The position numbers were made by a program, and so were the translations under genes. A stretch of 48,700 nt of DNA from contig JAFGTR010000053.1 of the NCBI GenBank assembly GCA_016934055.1, positions 1-48,700 on the forward strand, given 5' to 3'. The DNA comes from Bacteroidales bacterium. Its GTDB lineage: Bacteria > Bacteroidota > Bacteroidia > Bacteroidales > UBA10428. Every line of letters starts with the position of its first letter. The stretch's first letter is position 1. Below the pieces are notes generated by a model, which ran no database searches, was not told where the DNA came from, and was given only the letters and a program-made list of their open reading frames with translations. Below, piece by piece: positions 45,715-48,700 of this stretch.

Positions 45715-47061
45715 ATGACTACCCGACGCGATTTCATCCGGAAAACCACCCTCGCCGCTACCGGGATCACCCTGGGCGGACTGGGCATGAAAGCAGTAAG
45801 TTATAAGCGGATACCCGGATCCAATGACAGGGTCAGGATAGGGGTGATCGGTTTCTCCGACCGATTCAGGTATTCCCTTTATCCCTGTTTTCTCGACCAC
45901 GCTGAAAGCCTTAACATGGAAATTGCGGCTGTATCAGATATCTGGAGCCAGCGCAGGGATGAAGCCAAAGCCTTTCTTACGCCGCGTTATCCGACGGTCA
46001 GGATCGCACGCAACAATGAAGAATTGTATGAAGGGCACGATGTTGACGCCGTCATCATCAGCACGGCTGATTTTCAGCATGCCCTGCATCTGGCAGAGGC
46101 TGTTAACGCCGGATGCGATGCCTATGTTGAAAAGCCATTTGCCGAAACAATGGAAGACAACCGCATTGCCCTGGCGGCCGTGCAAAAATCAGGCAGGATC
46201 GTGCAGGTGGGATCGCAGCGCCGAAGCGGCCTGAACTATATTGCAGCCAATGATTATATCCGTTCGGGTAAATTCGGCAGGATTACCATGGTTGAGATGT
46301 GCTGGAATGTCAACCAGCCCGGGCGCTGGAGAAGACCAAAAGAGGTGGCCATGGTGCGGGAAGGGGATGTGGACTGGAAACGTTACCTGATGAACCGCCC
46401 CTTTGAACCATGGGATCCTCGTAAGTATATAGAATACAGACTTTTCTGGCCATATTCCTCCGGCATACCCGGTCAGTGGATGTGTCACCAGATTGATACC
46501 GTCCACTGGTTCACCGGTCTGCAATATCCCCGGAGTGTCGCGGCCAACGGAGGCATCTATGCCTGGCAGGACGGAAGAACAAATGCAGATACCATGACAG
46601 CAGTCTTTGATTACGGTCCGAAAGATGATCCAAAATCCGGGTTTCAGGTGGTTTATTCTTCGCGTATGCATAATTCGGCCGGAGGGGTAAAGGAATTGTA
46701 TTTTTCCAACGGCGGCTGCCTGAACCTCGACACCAACCGGGTCACGCCGGATGGCGGACTTGAAGAACGACATGCCGGGGTCATGAATATGGAGCCCAAT
46801 CTGCTGCAACCTTATGATTTACCCGCTATGAAAGCCGAAGCAGGCGCCAACACCGGATCCGATCCGATGACCTCGGCCCATATGCGCAACTGGATGGAAT
46901 GCATACGCAGCCGGGAAACGCCCCATGCCGATGTGCTCGACGGGTACCATCATTCCATTGCGGTGATCATGACCACAGCGGCCCTTCATACCGGGAAGAA
47001 AGTGACCTTTGATGAAACAAAACAGGAGGTGATGGCAGGGGATGTGGTGTTTGGGATGTGA
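45715..47061 (+). CDS. Tat-exported Gfo/Idh/MocA family oxidoreductase
   Basis: The 448-residue NAD(P)-dependent dehydrogenase begins with a twin-arginine signal (TTRRDFIRKTTLAATG), so it should be exported folded with its cofactor. The nucleotide-binding start is VRIGVIGFSD. The family EKP motif is Glu139-Lys140-Pro141 (DAYVEKPFAE). The substrate-side segment WPYSSGIPGQWMCHQIDTVHWFTG has the His pair seen in the family. It lies between DUF1080 and DUF6807 genes. In related Bacteroidota such sets act on glycosides by C3 oxidation and later hydrolysis, which makes a glycoside-3-oxidoreductase plausible but unproved. Confidence 0.92.
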   Translation: MTTRRDFIRKTTLAATGITLGGLGMKAVSYKRIPGSNDRVRIGVIGFSDRFRYSLYPCFLDHAESLNMEIAAVSDIWSQRRDEAKAFLTPRYPTVRIARNNEELYEGHDVDAVIISTADFQHALHLAEAVNAGCDAYVEKPFAETMEDNRIALAAVQKSGRIVQVGSQRRSGLNYIAANDYIRSGKFGRITMVEMCWNVNQPGRWRRPKEVAMVREGDVDWKRYLMNRPFEPWDPRKYIEYRLFWPYSSGIPGQWMCHQIDTVHWFTGLQYPRSVAANGGIYAWQDGRTNADTMTAVFDYGPKDDPKSGFQVVYSSRMHNSAGGVKELYFSNGGCLNLDTNRVTPDGGLEERHAGVMNMEPNLLQPYDLPAMKAEAGANTGSDPMTSAHMRNWMECIRSRETPHADVLDGYHHSIAVIMTTAALHTGKKVTFDETKQEVMAGDVVFGM

Positions 47062-47437
47062 AGTGGAGAAGAGGAGATTGAGAGAAGGGGAGAAGGTGAA
47101 ACAGTGGAAAAGTGGAAAAGTGGAAAAGTGGAAAAGTGGAAAAGTGGAACTGAAAATAAGAATGAGAATGAGAATGAGGGAGATTTGGTGTTTGGGATGT
47201 GAGGGGAGATCGGAATCAGAATGAGAATGAGAATGAGAATGAGAATGAGAATGAGAAGGAAGAAGAGCCCCGGAGGGGCGATATTATGGTAGCCTCAGGA
47301 CAAAGATATTGCAGGAAGCGCTGCAGGCAATAGATGGCCGGATGCAATGACAATATATGCAGCGAAAATAAATATGGTTATGAGCAATGAACAATAGTCA
47401 ATAAACAATGAACTATCTGCAATAGAATTTACACGCT
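47062..47437. repeat. 376-bp gene-free region with 8-bp and 6-bp tandem repeats
   Basis: Contains five to six copies of the 8-bp unit GTGGAAAA (about 47103-47148), several 6-bp AATGAG units (47158-47180 and 47214-47256), a short GC-rich CCCCGGAGGGG palindrome (47268-47278) and AT-rich leader sequence. A possible 60-codon frame over the repeats is low-complexity and not a gene. Confidence 0.75.
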
Positions 47438-48511
47438 ATGATAAATGTGATATTGATAATCTTTTACAGTACTATTTTGGCAGCCGGCACTATGCCGAAT
47501 GCAAGTGATACGGTATATGGACTTAACAATACCTCCGCCGAATTCAGGCAGGACACAGTCCTGAAAAAGATTGACATATTATTCAACAGCCGTCTTTTCA
47601 CAACGTTCCGCTATGCCGATACCCTGGAGAAACCTGTATTTTTTCCGGTTTATGCTCCTTCCGGTGTGGCCGTCACCCGCGGTTACCCCATCGATCCGAA
47701 ACAGGGAGAGCGTACCGACCACCCCCACCACACCGGTTTGTGGTTCAACTATGGTGATGTCAATGGCATCGATTTCTGGAATAACTCCCGGGCCATTCCT
47801 GCGGAAAGACGATGCAGCTATGGGAAAATTATCTGCAGTCAGAACTCCATTTTCGTAAACAGGGAAGACGGTTCCTTACAGATGGTATCTTTATGGATTG
47901 ATTGCAACGGCGGGGTTTTGCTCGAAGAAAAGACAATTTATCGTTTCGCCCCTGAATCTCCGCAGGTTTATTCGATGAAAAGATATACCCGTTTAACTGC
48001 CCTTACCGACAGTGTTGTGTTTGGCGACAGCAAGGAAGGTATGCTGGGCATCAGGGTTGCACGATCCTTTGAAATGCCGATTGCAAAACCTGCGGTACTG
48101 TATGATACCATTTTGGGTATTAAAGGTGAGCCGCGAATTGATTCAACCGGAGTAAATGGCCGTTATACGGGAAGCAACGGTTTGTCAGGTAAAGCGGTAT
48201 GGGGCACACGGAACAGCTGGATAACGCTTTCTGCCGAAAAAGAAGGCGATTTCATTTCCATTGCCATGGCTGATCATCCCGAAAATCACGGATTCCCTTC
48301 CTACTGGCATGCAAGGGATTACGGGCTGTTCTCGGTGAATAACTTCGGCGTTAGAACCTATGACCCGCAACAAGCAGAGGCAAGATTAGTATTGAAAAAG
48401 GATGAATCGATAACGTTCCGCCATCTGCTGCTGGTTAAGTCCGGCGGATTTCTATCGGATGAAGAGATGGAGGAGCATGCCCGGAAATTCTGGAATGACG
48501 GTCAAAAGTGA
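47438..48511 (+). CDS. DUF6807 (PmoA-family) exported protein
   Basis: The 357-residue product starts with a signal peptide (IILIIFYSTILAAG). The hallmark is DHPHHTGLWFNYGDVNGIDFW, typical of the PmoA-like family (PF14100, DUF6807), a beta-rich sugar-binding-like fold whose name comes from misassigned methane oxygenase homology. These genes commonly sit next to Gfo/Idh oxidoreductases and DUF1080 hydrolases in Bacteroidota and Planctomycetota, as here. Activity is not established; a role in keto-sugar processing is inferred from context. The alternative start Met19 would remove the signal. Confidence 0.88.
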   Translation: MINVILIIFYSTILAAGTMPNASDTVYGLNNTSAEFRQDTVLKKIDILFNSRLFTTFRYADTLEKPVFFPVYAPSGVAVTRGYPIDPKQGERTDHPHHTGLWFNYGDVNGIDFWNNSRAIPAERRCSYGKIICSQNSIFVNREDGSLQMVSLWIDCNGGVLLEEKTIYRFAPESPQVYSMKRYTRLTALTDSVVFGDSKEGMLGIRVARSFEMPIAKPAVLYDTILGIKGEPRIDSTGVNGRYTGSNGLSGKAVWGTRNSWITLSAEKEGDFISIAMADHPENHGFPSYWHARDYGLFSVNNFGVRTYDPQQAEARLVLKKDESITFRHLLLVKSGGFLSDEEMEEHARKFWNDGQK

Positions 48512-48700
48512 GGGTGGAAAAGTGGAACGGTGGAACGGTGGAAAGGTGGAACTGGAAATCAGAATGAGAATGGGAATGAGAATGAAGAAATTTAGCCCCT
48601 GGTAATAACCCAGGGAAATCAGGTTAAGAAGACCAGAAGACCAGAAGACCAGAAGACCAGAAGACCAGAAGACCAGAAGACCAGAAGACCAGAAGACCAG
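48512..48700. repeat. Right-end tandem repeats
   Basis: 48514-48550 holds GTGGAACG/GTGGAAAG units, 48559-48590 holds AATGAG units, and 48629-48700 holds nine perfect copies of AAGACCAG, in the same orientation and phase as the array at the left end. No gene. Confidence 0.9.

Noticed and set aside
47042..47224. 60-codon frame over tandem repeats
   Set aside because: Low-complexity product from GTGGAAAA and AATGAG repeats, overlapping the Gfo/Idh gene end.
1..48700. Circular plasmid or phage genome
   Set aside because: Core chromosomal genes (prs, pdxJ, engB, mnmA) are present and no replication, partition, capsid or integrase gene is seen; matching end repeats are simple tandem units.

Overview
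The window is chromosomal DNA from a member of the Bacteroidota, most likely an uncultured Bacteroidales-type bacterium. The evidence is type IX secretion (T9SS) cargo with C-terminal sorting domains, a PorP/SprF-family protein, a PorE-like OmpA protein, and a GH130 mannosylglucose phosphorylase beside an SSS symporter. Several promoters fit the Bacteroidota TTTG-N19-TAnnTTTG consensus, and Shine-Dalgarno sequences are rare. Housekeeping genes (prs, pdxJ, engB, mnmA) argue against a plasmid or phage. The tandem repeat at both ends suggests the contig stops where assembly failed in a repeat.

Layout. 0.1-8.3 kb: prs, a secreted lipoprotein, a CBS/ACT-like regulator, pdxJ plus an alpha/beta hydrolase, a DEDDy exonuclease, and manA-engB. 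8.5-14.7 kb (minus strand): GH130 phosphorylase and sodium symporter for beta-mannoside use, and a 1006-residue ABC protein with a degenerate nucleotide-binding domain. 15.0-24.2 kb: a T9SS island with a giant cargo protein (split by a -1 frameshift), a type B-sorted beta-propeller adhesin and its PorP/SprF partner. Two related small-RNA candidates bracket this island. 24.3-29.4 kb: galM, a T9SS-exported M1 peptidase and a PorE-like TPR/propeller/OmpA protein. 29.6-36.1 kb: two small exported proteins, an SLC13/RCK transporter, pepD, a 53-residue rubredoxin and mnmA. 36.5-44.1 kb: alkaline phosphatase overlapping a lipoprotein gene, divergent galKT, and a PAP2-GT39-like-GT2 operon. 44.1-48.5 kb: a two-domain DUF1080 gene broken by an in-frame TAA, a Tat-exported Gfo/Idh oxidoreductase and a DUF6807 protein, probably handling oxidised (keto) sugars.

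The genes describe a saccharolytic surface lifestyle. T9SS exports and anchors adhesins and a peptidase; beta-mannosides enter by symport and are phosphorolysed; galactose is handled by galM/K/T (no galE here); keto-glycosides may be handled outside the cytoplasm.

Intergenic DNA is unusually rich in 6-9-bp tandem repeats, a family of GC-rich palindromes, and a roughly 190-bp repeat present twice in opposite orientation. The observations most worth following are the paired small-RNA candidates, the degenerate ABC domain, the propeller nested in a PKD domain, and the two disrupted exported proteins.
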